This document shows, in pieces, positions 7,226-17,609 of a stretch of DNA of 40,680 nt. The notes under the pieces were generated by a model. It did not search any database. It had not been told where the DNA came from and saw nothing but the letters and a program-made list of their open reading frames with translations. This stretch comes from Paenalcaligenes sp021793095. GTDB lineage: Bacteria; Pseudomonadota; Gammaproteobacteria; Burkholderiales; Burkholderiaceae_B. The DNA lies in assembly GCA_027317645.1 (NCBI GenBank), contig DAHVQS010000014.1, positions 1 to 40,680 on the forward strand. The letters run 5' to 3'. Made by a program: the position numbers and the translations under genes. Each line of letters begins with the position of its first letter. Position 1 is the stretch's first letter.

Positions 7226-9094
7226 TTAACGGCGTTGGGTCACCTGACTGATATCACGTACCGCACCGCGATCGGCTGAGGTCGCCATCGCCGCATAGGC
7301 GCGCAAAGCCTGGCTGACTACGCGCTTGCGATCTTCCTGCGGCTGCCAGGCCATATCGCCACGCGCCTCCATCTCGTCACGACGGCGTTCTAGTTCTTGG
7401 TCACTGACGGCCAAATGAATACGCCGATTAGGGATATCAATTTCAATGGTATCACCCTCTTCGACCAAGGCGATGGCGCCCCCCTCAGCGGCCTCGGGCG
7501 AGGCATGGCCAATCACCAACCCCGACGAGCCTCCTGAAAAACGGCCATCGGTAAACAGAGCGGCCTGCGCCCCGAGGCCCATGGATTTCAGATAAGAGGT
7601 GGGGTAAAGCATCTCTTGCATGCCGGGCCCGCCTTTAGGCCCCTCGTAGCGAATAACCACCACATCTCCAGGACCCACCTTGCCCCCTAAAATACCGTCA
7701 ACGGCTGAATCTTGGCTCTCAAAAATACGCGCTGTCCCGGTAAAGGTGAGGATACTTTCATCAACCCCGGCGGTTTTCACGATACACCCATCCTCGGCCA
7801 AATTACCATACAGCACGGCCAAGCCTCCATCCTCAGAATAGGCATGCGCCATATCCCGGATGCAACCATTGGCACGGTCTAAATCCAAGCTCTCGTAATA
7901 ACGATCTTGGCTAAAGGCGGTTTGGGTCGGCACCCCACCGGGGGCACTCAGATAAAAGCGCTCGACGGCTTTGGCATTGTCGCCAAGGACATCCCAGTTT
8001 TTAATGGCCTCGCCCAACGTGCCACTATGGATATTGCCAACGTCTAAATTGAGTAAGCCACCTCGGGCCAACTCAGCCAAAATACCTAAAATGCCCCCCG
8101 CGCGATGGACGTCCTCAACGTGCACATCATCAATGGCTGGCGATACCTTGCACAGGCAGGGGACCTTGCGCGACAAGCGATCAATATCGGCCATGGTGAA
8201 ATCCACCCCCGCCTCTTGGGCAGCGGCCAATAAGTGCAACACCGTATTGGTTGACCCTCCCATGGCAATATCCAACACCATGGCATTTTCAAAGGCCTCA
8301 AAGGTGGCAATATTACGGGGTAAGACCGACTCGTCTTTTTCCTCGTAGTAGCGACGGCACAAATCAACGATCACCGCACCCGCGCGCTCAAACAGACCCT
8401 TGCGGCGGGCATGCGTCGCCACCAGCGTCCCGTTGCCCGGCAGCGCCAAGCCCAAGGCTTCGGTCAAACAGTTCATCGAGTTAGCAGTAAACATCCCCGA
8501 GCAGGACCCACAGGTCGGGCATGCGCTGCGCTCGATATCCAGCATCTCTTCGTCACTGACAGAGCTATCGGCGGCCTGGACCATGGCATCAACCAGATCC
8601 AGCTTGTGTACGACCGTTTTACCGTCCTTGGCGACCACCTTGCCCGCCTCCATGGGCCCCCCTGAAATAAAGATCACAGGGATGTTCAGGCGAAAAGCCG
8701 CCATCAACATGCCCGGGGTGATTTTGTCGCAGTTAGAGATACACACCATGGCATCTGCACAGTGCGCATTGACCATATACTCGACCGAATCAGCAATCAG
8801 ATCGCGGCTGGGTAGGGAATACAGCATCCCGTCGTGCCCCATCGCAATCCCATCATCGACCGCAATGGTGTTGAACTCTTTGGCCACACCGCCTGCCGCT
8901 TCGATATTGCGCGCGACCAGCTGCCCCATATCTTTTAAATGGACATGTCCTGGCACAAACTGGGTAAATGAATTAACAACTGCGATAATGGGTTTGTTGA
9001 AATCATCGTCTTTCATCCCGGTGGCGCGCCACAGAGCACGCGCACCCGCCATGTTTCTACCATGAGTAGAAGTACGTGAACGATATTGAGGCAT
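7226..9094 (-). CDS. ilvD: Dihydroxy-acid dehydratase
   Basis: Iron-sulfur dehydratase that makes the 2-keto acid precursors of valine, leucine and isoleucine. Length is 622 residues; E. coli IlvD has 616. Cluster-ligand candidates are Cys122 in SNCDKITPGM and Cys192, Cys195 and Cys198 in CPTCGSCSGM. The N terminus, MPQYRSRTSTHGRNMAGARA, is the standard long-form IlvD start. The C-terminal half carries the usual GGPGMQEML and DGRFSGG motifs. It is divergent from ppc across an 87-base promoter region and is a single-gene unit ending at the terminator within the neighbouring gene. Confidence 0.97.
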   Translation of the reverse strand: MPQYRSRTSTHGRNMAGARALWRATGMKDDDFNKPIIAVVNSFTQFVPGHVHLKDMGQLVARNIEAAGGVAKEFNTIAVDDGIAMGHDGMLYSLPSRDLIADSVEYMVNAHCADAMVCISNCDKITPGMLMAAFRLNIPVIFISGGPMEAGKVVAKDGKTVVHKLDLVDAMVQAADSSVSDEEMLDIERSACPTCGSCSGMFTANSMNCLTEALGLALPGNGTLVATHARRKGLFERAGAVIVDLCRRYYEEKDESVLPRNIATFEAFENAMVLDIAMGGSTNTVLHLLAAAQEAGVDFTMADIDRLSRKVPCLCKVSPAIDDVHVEDVHRAGGILGILAELARGGLLNLDVGNIHSGTLGEAIKNWDVLGDNAKAVERFYLSAPGGVPTQTAFSQDRYYESLDLDRANGCIRDMAHAYSEDGGLAVLYGNLAEDGCIVKTAGVDESILTFTGTARIFESQDSAVDGILGGKVGPGDVVVIRYEGPKGGPGMQEMLYPTSYLKSMGLGAQAALFTDGRFSGGSSGLVIGHASPEAAEGGAIALVEEGDTIEIDIPNRRIHLAVSDQELERRRDEMEARGDMAWQPQEDRKRVVSQALRAYAAMATSADRGAVRDISQVTQRR

Positions 9095-9181
9095 AATAAT
9101 TCTCTAACAAAAAGGAAAAATCTAAAAAAACTGGGCACCTAGCAAATGCAGCCCATACATAATCTATAGCAGGAGTTTCTC

Positions 9182-12013
9182 ATGCAATTGCAGTCTACCT
9201 CCTCACATGCAGCATTACTGCAACAAGTCATTCGCCTACTAGGGAAAGTACTTGGAAATGTCATTCGGAGCAACAACGGTGAGGCAATGTTTCAGCGTAT
9301 TGAACAGGTCCGCCGCACGGCTGTGGACCTCAAGCGCCAGAAAAACAACCCGGACAGTGAGGCCCTCAGTACTGCCCTTTCGGCCTTGAGCGCAGATGAG
9401 GCACAGACCGTCGCACGTGCATTTACCTACTTTTTACACCTCGCCAACATTGCTGAGGATCATGTCCTGCGCGCTTACTGGGAGGCCCCCGCGACCAACG
9501 GACGCGGTGCCCCCACCTCGCTGGCCTATGCCCTACAAACCGCCCTCGATCAACATACCCCCACAGAGGTATTAGATACCCTCAATCATAGCTGCATTAT
9601 GCCCGTGCTCACCGCACACCCGACCGAGGTCCAACGACAAAGCACTTTAGCCCTGCACCGCGCCATTGCCAGCTGCCTCGAAGCCTTGCCCTTAGCTGAG
9701 CTTCAAGCGGGTGCCGATCTATGGGCCCAGGGCGAGCGAGCACGCACCTTGGACGGCCTCATTACTACTTTATGGCAAACGCGGCTGTTACGCCCGCATA
9801 CCCTGACCGTTGAGGATGAAATTGATAATGCCCTGGCCTACTACCCCCTAACCTTTTTCAAGGCCATCCCCGAGCTCTATCTCAATACCTTTGAACATCT
9901 GGACGCATCGCTGCCACTCAGCCAAAAGCCCGCGGCCGAGCAGCCCCTCTTTTTACGGATGGGCAGCTGGATTGGCGGCGACCGCGATGGCAACCCAAAA
10001 ATCAATGCCCACACCCTGCAAACAGCCGCCCAACATCAAGGCCGCTGTGTCTTTGATTTTTACCTCAGTGAGCTGAAAGCACTGGGCACCGAGCTTTCAG
10101 TCGCTGAGAGCCTCTCACCGCCCAGCGCCCAACTATTGGCCCTGTCGGCAGAGAGCCAAGATCCCTCGCCCCATCGCTTAGACGAACCCTACCGGCGCGC
10201 TTGCATCCACATCTATGCCCGCCTAGATGCCACCTGTTTACAGCTGACCGGTGAGCGACGCGCCATCCACCCGACCTACACGGCCACAGCCTATGTCGAT
10301 GCCGCTGACTTTTTGGCCGATTTACAAATCATTGCCGACTCTTTGCAGCAATCTCAGGCGCAGGCCATCATCAACTTACGCTTGGCCCCCTTGATTCAGG
10401 CGGTGCGCGTGTTTGGCTTTCATTTAGCCACCATTGATCTGCGCCAAAGCTCGGATGTGCATGCGCGTGTCCTGGATGAGCTCTTTAGCGCCGCAGGCGT
10501 GCAATTTAAAGGTGAGCCTGTGGCCTATAACAGGCTAGATGAGGCAGAAAAGGTCGCCCTGCTCCGCGCCGAGCTACACAATGCCCGCCCCTTGGTCTCA
10601 CCTTGGTTAGACTACAGCGCAGAAACCCAAAAAGAGTTGGCGATTTTACGCATGGCGGCGGAAATGCGACAACAGTTTGGGCCTCAACTCATCCAACAGT
10701 ATATTGTTTCTCATACCGAACAGCTCAGCGATTTACTGGCGGTGTTGGTACTGCAACAGGAAACCGGGCTGAGCACGCCGCAGCCCTCTTGCGCTGACAC
10801 CCCTGAGGTGATGGTAGTACCGCTATTTGAGACCATTCCAGATTTAAAGCGTGGGCCAGAAATCATGGCCGCCTGGCTTGATTTGCCCGAGGTCAAAGCG
10901 CGCATTGATCGCTATCACGGCGGTATCCAAGAGGTCATGCTGGGCTACTCAGACAGCAATAAAGATGGGGGCTACCTCACCGCCAATTGGGCCTTGTACC
11001 AAGCCGAACTCAAGCTCTTAGAGGTGTTCCGAGCCCACAATGTACGATTACGCCTCTTTCATGGGCGTGGGGGCTCGGTCGGCCGCGGCGGGGGCTCTAG
11101 CTTTGATGCCATTTTGGCCCAGCCTGCAGAAACAGTGGGCGGCCAAATACGCCTCACCGAACAGGGTGAAATGATTCAAAGCCGGTATAAAAACGAATTT
11201 ATTGGCCGTTGGCACCTCGAGATGTTTGTCTCGGCCACTTTACAGGCCACCCTCGGCAACCCAAAGCGTACGGCCAATGAGCACCAACTCATTGACAAAT
11301 ACGGGCCCACCATGGACTTTCTGTCTCAAGTGGCCGAAAAAGCGTATAGAGACCTGGTATTCAACACGCCTGGCTTTGTGGATTATTTTTTCGCGGCTAC
11401 TCCCATTTTGGAAATATCCGACTTGAAGATCGGCTCACGCCCTGCTGCACGCCGGGACCAATATCGTATCGAGGATTTGCGGGCCATTCCCTGGGGATTT
11501 TCTTGGGCCCAATGCCGTCTGCCCCTGCCGGGTTGGTATGGGGTGGGGGCGGCGCTAGCGCAATACCTCAATGAGGGGATCCCCGGTGCGCCGGAGAGCA
11601 GCTGTGCTGAGCGCCTAGAGACGCTACAAAACATGGCCACCCAATGGCCTTTCTTTTATACGCTGTTATCCAATATGGAGCAGGTGTTGGCCAAAACCGA
11701 TCTACGTATTGGCAAAGCCTACAGCGCGCTTGTTGAGGATCAAGACATGGCAAACGCCATCTATGACCGCATCGAGCAAGAATACCAGCGCTGTTTGTGG
11801 GCGCTAGAGGCCATCACCGGCCAGGGGCTGTTGGCTCACCACCCCGAACTACAAACGACTTTGAATGAGCGCTTTGCGTATATTGACCCACTCAATTATC
11901 TGCAAATTGCATTACTCAAACACTATCGCACCCAAGCCAGTGATGAACATCTTCGCACCACAATACACATCACCATCAATGGTATTGCCACCGGACTGCG
12001 CAACTCTGGATAA
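9182..12013 (+). CDS. ppc: Phosphoenolpyruvate carboxylase
   Basis: Anaplerotic enzyme that turns phosphoenolpyruvate and bicarbonate into oxaloacetate. It is full length at 943 residues. Catalytic His146 lies in VLTAHPTEVQRQS. The glycine-rich catalytic loop is FHGRGGSVGRGGG, and the PEP-binding segment is GYSDSNKDGG. The C terminus is GLRNSG, a small variant of the near-universal RNTG end. AGGAG precedes the ATG by seven bases. The methyltransferase gene follows after 44 bases on the same strand and may be co-transcribed. Confidence 0.97.
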   Translation: MQLQSTSSHAALLQQVIRLLGKVLGNVIRSNNGEAMFQRIEQVRRTAVDLKRQKNNPDSEALSTALSALSADEAQTVARAFTYFLHLANIAEDHVLRAYWEAPATNGRGAPTSLAYALQTALDQHTPTEVLDTLNHSCIMPVLTAHPTEVQRQSTLALHRAIASCLEALPLAELQAGADLWAQGERARTLDGLITTLWQTRLLRPHTLTVEDEIDNALAYYPLTFFKAIPELYLNTFEHLDASLPLSQKPAAEQPLFLRMGSWIGGDRDGNPKINAHTLQTAAQHQGRCVFDFYLSELKALGTELSVAESLSPPSAQLLALSAESQDPSPHRLDEPYRRACIHIYARLDATCLQLTGERRAIHPTYTATAYVDAADFLADLQIIADSLQQSQAQAIINLRLAPLIQAVRVFGFHLATIDLRQSSDVHARVLDELFSAAGVQFKGEPVAYNRLDEAEKVALLRAELHNARPLVSPWLDYSAETQKELAILRMAAEMRQQFGPQLIQQYIVSHTEQLSDLLAVLVLQQETGLSTPQPSCADTPEVMVVPLFETIPDLKRGPEIMAAWLDLPEVKARIDRYHGGIQEVMLGYSDSNKDGGYLTANWALYQAELKLLEVFRAHNVRLRLFHGRGGSVGRGGGSSFDAILAQPAETVGGQIRLTEQGEMIQSRYKNEFIGRWHLEMFVSATLQATLGNPKRTANEHQLIDKYGPTMDFLSQVAEKAYRDLVFNTPGFVDYFFAATPILEISDLKIGSRPAARRDQYRIEDLRAIPWGFSWAQCRLPLPGWYGVGAALAQYLNEGIPGAPESSCAERLETLQNMATQWPFFYTLLSNMEQVLAKTDLRIGKAYSALVEDQDMANAIYDRIEQEYQRCLWALEAITGQGLLAHHPELQTTLNERFAYIDPLNYLQIALLKHYRTQASDEHLRTTIHITINGIATGLRNSG

Positions 12014-12057
12014 TCTACAGTATGAATCGTAAAACTTTTAGGCCAATCTAAACACCC

Positions 12058-13329
12058 ATGACCTCACCGACGTATCTCTATCCCCAGATGCCCACCGGGC
12101 TACCAGACCTCGAGCCCGAGCTACTGAGCCATCTCAATGCCCATATCGACGCCTTACGTGCTGCCATACAGTCACAGCCAGAGGGCTTTTTGCCTTTTGA
12201 CCAGTTTATGCAGCTTTGTCTCTACGCCCCACAATGGGGGTATTACACCGCGGGCAGCACCAAGTTTGGTAGCGATATGCCCACTGGCGACTTTACCACT
12301 GCCCCTGAGCTCACTCCGCTCTTTGGGCAAGCAGTGGCCCAACAAGCCGCCCAAGTGCTCGATCAATGCGTTGCGGCAGGACACCCCCCCATCATCCTTG
12401 AGTTCGGTGCTGGCACGGGGGCCTTGGCCGCCCCGATCATTCATACGTTGCAGGCGCACTATCCCGAACTGCAGTACTGGATTCTCGAGCTCTCGCCAAC
12501 ATTACGGGCCCGCCAACAAGAACTCTTGGCCCCTTTTATACAAGATGGCATGACCATCCATTGGCTCGAACAACTGCCCGAGTCCTTTGCAGGATGCATT
12601 TTGGCTAATGAGGTCATGGATGCCATGCCCGTGCATTGGCTAACACGCACCGAAACGGGCATTGCCGAATATGGGGTGTGTTTTGACCCCCGCTCGACAG
12701 GACCCGTCCCATTTGCACTCACGCAACGGCCAGCCGATGAGGACCTCGCCCAATTAGCGCGCCAGCGCCTCCCAGATATTGAGGGCTACAGCAGCGAAAT
12801 CAATCTACATGCCGAGGGCTGGATTCGTGCCTTGGGCGATTGGCTCAGCTGCGGCGCTGCATTGATTATTGACTATGGCTTTCCCCAACATGAGTTCTAT
12901 CATGAGCAACGCCATGAAGGGACCCTAATGTGCCATTTCAGACATCATGCCCATGATCAGCCCCTCATTTATCCCGGCCTGCAGGACATCACTGCCCACG
13001 TCGACTTTACGGCCTTGGCAGATGCTGCGCTGGACGCCCAACTCGAGGTTTATGGCTATATTAATCAGGGGGCTTTTCTGCTCAATTGTGGTTTGGCCCA
13101 GCAGCTCGAAGCGCTCCATCAGGCACTGGGCGCAGACGCCAATCCGAACAGCGATGACGAACAAACTCGGCAGTGGACGCAGATTGTCGGTGCCTGCCAA
13201 AAGCTACTGTCGGAAAGCGAAATGGGCGAGCTCTTCAAAGTATTGGCCATTGGCAAGGGGCTGCAACCACCGCTGCTCGGCTTTCATCACGGTGATCGAC
13301 GCGATCGCTTGGCCCCACCCGAGTTTTAA
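12058..13329 (+). CDS. SAM-dependent methyltransferase, COG1565/NDUFAF7 family
   Basis: Cytoplasmic protein of 423 residues in the DUF185 (Methyltransf_28) family. Mitochondrial members (NDUFAF7) dimethylate an arginine of complex I; the bacterial substrate is not settled. Visible family features are FDQFMQLCLYAPQWGYY near the N terminus, the GDFTTAPELTPLFG segment, and the SAM-binding glycine motif EFGAGTGALA at about residues 120-130. ILANEVMDAMPVHW and IDYGFPQHEFYH follow. It lies between ppc and a drug/metabolite transporter gene, and neither suggests a substrate. Confidence 0.9.
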   Translation: MTSPTYLYPQMPTGLPDLEPELLSHLNAHIDALRAAIQSQPEGFLPFDQFMQLCLYAPQWGYYTAGSTKFGSDMPTGDFTTAPELTPLFGQAVAQQAAQVLDQCVAAGHPPIILEFGAGTGALAAPIIHTLQAHYPELQYWILELSPTLRARQQELLAPFIQDGMTIHWLEQLPESFAGCILANEVMDAMPVHWLTRTETGIAEYGVCFDPRSTGPVPFALTQRPADEDLAQLARQRLPDIEGYSSEINLHAEGWIRALGDWLSCGAALIIDYGFPQHEFYHEQRHEGTLMCHFRHHAHDQPLIYPGLQDITAHVDFTALADAALDAQLEVYGYINQGAFLLNCGLAQQLEALHQALGADANPNSDDEQTRQWTQIVGACQKLLSESEMGELFKVLAIGKGLQPPLLGFHHGDRRDRLAPPEF

Positions 13330-13383
13330 TCAGCTATTTTCAGACGCCTATCCCTATTGATTCCGCTCACTGACCCTATTACC

Positions 13384-14334
13384 ATGCCACCACCACGCTT
13401 TAGCCGTCCCTTTTCTATTCTTATTTTGACCTGTATTGGCCTGTCTTTTTCCCTGGGCCATATCGCCGCCCGTAAGGGATTTGATATGGACCTGGGCGTC
13501 ATCAGCGCGGTGGTCTTTCGTTCTGGCCTTGTGGTGCTGGCCTTGGGGACATTTTTGTTTTGGCGCCGTCAATCCATCGCCGTTCCAAAGCATTTGCGGC
13601 CCTGGCAGCTGCTGCTGGGACTCTTGCTGACCGTACAAAGCATCGGCTTATATATTGCTGTTGCCAGCATTCCGGTAGGGATTGCCCTGTTGTTCATGCA
13701 TACCTTTGCCATCTTGTTAGCGCTGATTACATGGGCGCTGGGTGGGCCGGCCCCGACCCGAGCGGGTTTTTGGCTCATGCTGCTGTGCCTATTCGGGCTG
13801 TTTCTGAGTCTGGATGTCCCGCACCTCTTAGAACAAGACCACGCCGCGCGTCAGGTATGGATCTTTGGAGTGGGGGCAGCGCTTACGGGTGCACTAGCGT
13901 TTTCCTTTGGCCTGTGGATTACCGAGCACAAACTGTCGGCCTTATCGGGAGCGGTGCGCAGCTTTTATGCCACCGTGGTCATTATGCTGGGCGCCAGCAG
14001 TATTGGCCAAAGCGGGCTATTTGAGCATGGGATGGCGGCCCCTGCTGAGCCCATTGGATGGTGGTATGTTTTTTTACTCAGTGCTCTATACGGATTGGGC
14101 TTTGTGACCCTCTTTGTGCTGACACCGCGTTTAAATATGGCCCAAAACGCACCTGCCTTGCACATTGAGCCCATTGCCAGTTTGGTGATGGGGTGGCTGA
14201 TCTTGGATCAACGGCTGAGCCTGATCCAAATGGCAGGTGGGATCTGTGTGGTGACCGGGATTATGCTGTTGGCCTTGCAGCGTCAACAGGCGCAAGGCAG
14301 TACGGCTTTGAAATCACCCCTGCATGACCGTTAG
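13384..14334 (+). CDS. EamA/DMT-superfamily transporter
   Basis: Inner-membrane protein of 316 residues with about ten hydrophobic segments in two EamA repeats, the normal DMT layout. The N-terminal repeat begins LTCIGLSFSLGHIAARKGF. The second repeat ends GWLILDQRLSLIQMAGGICVVTGIML, the usual signature of EamA permeases. The substrate cannot be named; relatives export amino acids, nucleotide sugars or drugs. The frame is open from a TTG nine codons upstream, but the ATG at 13384 is the more natural start. The methyltransferase gene ends 54 bases upstream. Confidence 0.88.
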   Translation: MPPPRFSRPFSILILTCIGLSFSLGHIAARKGFDMDLGVISAVVFRSGLVVLALGTFLFWRRQSIAVPKHLRPWQLLLGLLLTVQSIGLYIAVASIPVGIALLFMHTFAILLALITWALGGPAPTRAGFWLMLLCLFGLFLSLDVPHLLEQDHAARQVWIFGVGAALTGALAFSFGLWITEHKLSALSGAVRSFYATVVIMLGASSIGQSGLFEHGMAAPAEPIGWWYVFLLSALYGLGFVTLFVLTPRLNMAQNAPALHIEPIASLVMGWLILDQRLSLIQMAGGICVVTGIMLLALQRQQAQGSTALKSPLHDR

Positions 14335-14350
14335 GCCGTCTGATGGCCTA
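14332..14350. terminator. Weak inverted repeat between convergent genes
   Basis: TAGGCC (14332-14337) / GGCCTA (14345-14350) with a 7-base loop overlaps the stop of the transporter gene and is followed by a short GGTTTG. It is the only stem between this gene and convergent cca, and it lacks a proper T-run. Confidence 0.3.
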
Positions 14351-14373
14351 GGTTTGCTCTGACCACCCAGCCA

Positions 14374-15537
14374 TTAAGCCAACCCCATTTGTTCGACGAG
14401 GGCCTGCTGTCGAGCATGGGCAATGGCATGGGGGATGTCCTCGGGTGCCCCTTGATGGGCACGGGCGATGGCACCCGCATCCACGGTTTTTACCACAGCA
14501 CTGGCGCGGGCCCAAAAATCTAGATCCACCGCCTGCAAACAACTCAGGACCTGCAATAAGGCGACAAACCGTTCGGGACGACGCAACGCATCTAAAGTCT
14601 GTAGCACCTGCCACGTCTGGGCAGCCGTCCAGCGCTCATCGCAGGCGGTTTCATCGGTGTCTTGTTTATCCGCCAGCAGCCTGCGCAATCGCTGTAAATG
14701 CACAGCATAATCAATGCAGGCACGGGGGGCTCGCATGGCCTGCCCCACAGCCGCGGGCTCAGCCGAGGCGGACGTTAACAAGGCAAAACGCTGGGCTTCA
14801 TCGAGACCACGTGCTGCGCCCCGAGTCAGCCAATCACTCACCTCAGCCGTCCAATGTAAAGGGGGACAGACCCGCGCCAGCGCACCGACCTGCGCTAAAA
14901 ATTCAAACATGCGTGCTGGTGCATCCTCGCCCAGACCCCGTGACACCTCTTGCCAAATGCGCTCGGGCACCAGCGCGTCTACCTCGCCACTTTCAACCAG
15001 TGCTCGTGCATAGGCACAGGTTTGCTCGGCCACCTCAAAGTCAACAAACCGCGCCCGAAATCGCGCTAGCCGCAGCAAGCGCACGGGATCCTCAACAAAG
15101 GCAGCGCCCACATGACGCAGCCACCCCTGCTCGAGATCGCGCTGACCAGAAAAAGGATCCACCAAATGACCGTCGCGGCCCACCGCCATCGCATTGATGG
15201 TCAAGTCGCGGCGGGCCAAATCCTCTTCGAGGCGCACCTCAGTCCCGGTATAAAACACAAAACCACGATAGCCGCGCCCCTGTTTACGCTCGGTACGGGC
15301 CAGCGCAAACTCTTCTTTGGTATGCGGGTGCAAGAACACCGGAAAATCTACGCCCACCGGTAAAAACCCCCGCTGAATCAACGCCTGAGGGGTGGCGCCC
15401 ACGACCACCCAATCCTTGTCAGTCACCGTGGCCCCGAGCAAGCTATCCCGCACTGCCCCACCCACGATATAACACTGCAATCCTTGCAGGAGCGCATCCT
15501 CACGAATGCACTGTGCCAGATGTTCCAAAGCGTTCAT
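14374..15537 (-). CDS. cca: CCA tRNA nucleotidyltransferase
   Basis: Adds or repairs the CCA end of tRNAs. The protein has 387 residues; E. coli Cca has 412, so it is slightly short. The nucleotidyltransferase head begins YIVGGAVRDSLLG (about 23-35), with the metal-binding TDKDW at 39-43. The template-like RTERKQGRGYRGF segment, the RRDLTINAMA motif and the LLRLARFRARF motif follow. The start ATG shares one base with the slt stop (TAATG), so its translation is probably coupled to slt. Confidence 0.95.
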   Translation of the reverse strand: MNALEHLAQCIREDALLQGLQCYIVGGAVRDSLLGATVTDKDWVVVGATPQALIQRGFLPVGVDFPVFLHPHTKEEFALARTERKQGRGYRGFVFYTGTEVRLEEDLARRDLTINAMAVGRDGHLVDPFSGQRDLEQGWLRHVGAAFVEDPVRLLRLARFRARFVDFEVAEQTCAYARALVESGEVDALVPERIWQEVSRGLGEDAPARMFEFLAQVGALARVCPPLHWTAEVSDWLTRGAARGLDEAQRFALLTSASAEPAAVGQAMRAPRACIDYAVHLQRLRRLLADKQDTDETACDERWTAAQTWQVLQTLDALRRPERFVALLQVLSCLQAVDLDFWARASAVVKTVDAGAIARAHQGAPEDIPHAIAHARQQALVEQMGLA

Positions 15538-17609
15538 TATTGTGGTGTCACCGTACCCAAGCGCTCTTTGAGGGATTGCGGCTCGTCTTCGAACAGGGCC
15601 GCATAATAAGCCGTATTAGAGAGCACATTTTTCACATATAAGCGTGTCTCGGTAAAAGGAATGGTCTCAGCAAAAATAGCCCCCTCAACCGGCGCACGCA
15701 AGCGTGCACGCCACTGCTTGGGACGCCCGGGGCCGGCGTTATACCCAGCAGATGCCAACACCTCTGATCCGCCCAACTGATCGAGCACAATTTTTAAATA
15801 ATGGGTCCCTAGCTTGGTATTGACATCAAAATCGTCGATACGCGCCATCGTAAAGTCTTTCATGCCGATCTTATTGGCCACCCAACGCGCCGTATCGGGC
15901 ATGAGCTGCATCAAGCCAGAGGCCCCGACCCGTGAGCGGGCATCAGTCATAAAACGAGACTCTTGGCGAATCAGTCCATAGACCCAGGCAGGATCCAGAC
16001 GAATACGCTCGGATTGTGCAGCCACTCCATCAAAAAAGGGCGCCACAAAACGTTGCTCAAAGTCCACCTCATCTTGGGTGAGCAATGAGGTATTCACCAC
16101 TCGGTCAAACACCCCCTCCTCACCGGCCCATTGGGCCGCCGCACGCAGTTGTTGATCACTCATGCCGCGTAATCCGTGCACCCACTCGCGGGTCGCCTCG
16201 GGGCGCAAGCCCAACTTGAAAAGGGCCAATGCACGGTTGAGTTCGGGGCGTTGGCGGACATCCTCTTGGGCCAGCGGATCAATGGCCGGTGCAGGCTCAG
16301 GTGCGGTGATCGAAAAACCTAACTCTTCTAACGCCAACTGCCCATAAAAACTATAGTCATCCTGAATCGAGCTAAAGGCCTCTTGGGCGGCCTGCTGATT
16401 GCCCAAGGCAGCCAGTGCCCGCCCGCGCCAATACACCCAAACTGGCTCGCTGGCCTGACGCTCAGACATTTTATTGATGGCCTCGAGTACCTGCTCCCAA
16501 TTAATGGGGTACTCGCGCAACTCGGCCCGCACCTCCCAGGCATGGTTGTAGTCCGTTTTGGGGGTACTGCCAGTTTTGCGATACCAACGTGCGGCATCGG
16601 GCTCTACGCGTAGCGCTGGTACCAACCCAAACTGGCTCCACACCCAATCTTGATCCTCAGGCGTGAGCACCTGCTGCCAGTGTTTCTCTATATATTGCGC
16701 TTGGGCTTCGCGATCATCGCTGCGGGCCAAACGAGAGAGCGCCAGTGTCAACAGCTCGCGCTCACGGGCATTGGCAGGTGCCGACTGCTGCCCCAACCAG
16801 CGGCGTGGGTTGTCCATCAGTGCGGTGTAATCCTGCATTTGCTTGCCATTAAACATGAGGGCAGCAGTACGCCGTGCTTGGGTGGTCTTGCCCTGCTCTA
16901 AGGCCCCCCGCAGCATCTGCTGCAGTTGGCTCCAAGGCAAGGCATCATCTGCCCACAGCTGATCCAGCATCCCCCAGCACACCTCATTGGGACGAAACTC
17001 GCGCATCACCGCGTCTAAATCCAGATCAACCCCAGCCATATGCAAGGCATGAGCCTGAGCACAAAACACATCAGCACGCCCAAAGGTGGGGGGATCTAAA
17101 TCTAAAATACGCTGAAAATCCCCTGCCCGAGCAGCGGCCACCGCCCAATCCCCCTTGAGCCGCTCGGCCAAATAAGTATCTGCATAATCATCGATATAAC
17201 GCTGCAAGGCAGCCTCACGCACAGGCATGGCCTTGACCTCTAGTTGTTGCACCAACCACCAATACTCGGGGTAGTGGCCCAATATCGGATCCTCTTTGGC
17301 TGCGCTGATCTGCTCGCCCAATTTGTCCCATTGTTTCTTTTCATAAGCTTTGGCCGCCTTTTCAACAGCAGCGCGCGCCTTGGGGTCCACCTCGGGCAGC
17401 TCGAGCCAACGCGGACCATCATAAGGGTTCAGTACAGAACGACTCGTGTCGGCATCCTTTGCGGTTTCAGTCTCGCTAACGGTATGATCAGCAGCATCTG
17501 CTGCATTACTTTGGGCGCAGCCAGCCAAACCCACCGTCAGCCCGACCAGGGTGAGCCCCTGCGCTAACGGCTTAAGGTATTTTGCATACAAAAACTGTTG
17601 AATCCCCAT
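15537..17609 (-). CDS. slt: Soluble-lytic-transglycosylase-family lipoprotein
   Basis: Cleaves peptidoglycan to 1,6-anhydromuropeptides. The protein has 690 residues with an Slt70-like architecture: a long alpha-superhelical region (about 60-480) and a C-terminal lysozyme-like catalytic domain. The catalytic Glu lies in the LIRQESRF motif, followed by GASGLMQLMPDTA and GYNAGPGR. The N terminus is a lipoprotein signal with LAGC at 28-31, so Cys31 should be lipidated. With Ala and Gln after it, outer-membrane sorting is expected, unlike soluble E. coli Slt70. Muropeptides released by this enzyme type are the substrates of AmpG, encoded at 34.4 kb. It is the first gene of a pair with cca and is divergent from the cyclo-ligase gene. 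Confidence 0.93.
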   Translation of the reverse strand: MGIQQFLYAKYLKPLAQGLTLVGLTVGLAGCAQSNAADAADHTVSETETAKDADTSRSVLNPYDGPRWLELPEVDPKARAAVEKAAKAYEKKQWDKLGEQISAAKEDPILGHYPEYWWLVQQLEVKAMPVREAALQRYIDDYADTYLAERLKGDWAVAAARAGDFQRILDLDPPTFGRADVFCAQAHALHMAGVDLDLDAVMREFRPNEVCWGMLDQLWADDALPWSQLQQMLRGALEQGKTTQARRTAALMFNGKQMQDYTALMDNPRRWLGQQSAPANARERELLTLALSRLARSDDREAQAQYIEKHWQQVLTPEDQDWVWSQFGLVPALRVEPDAARWYRKTGSTPKTDYNHAWEVRAELREYPINWEQVLEAINKMSERQASEPVWVYWRGRALAALGNQQAAQEAFSSIQDDYSFYGQLALEELGFSITAPEPAPAIDPLAQEDVRQRPELNRALALFKLGLRPEATREWVHGLRGMSDQQLRAAAQWAGEEGVFDRVVNTSLLTQDEVDFEQRFVAPFFDGVAAQSERIRLDPAWVYGLIRQESRFMTDARSRVGASGLMQLMPDTARWVANKIGMKDFTMARIDDFDVNTKLGTHYLKIVLDQLGGSEVLASAGYNAGPGRPKQWRARLRAPVEGAIFAETIPFTETRLYVKNVLSNTAYYAALFEDEPQSLKERLGTVTPQ

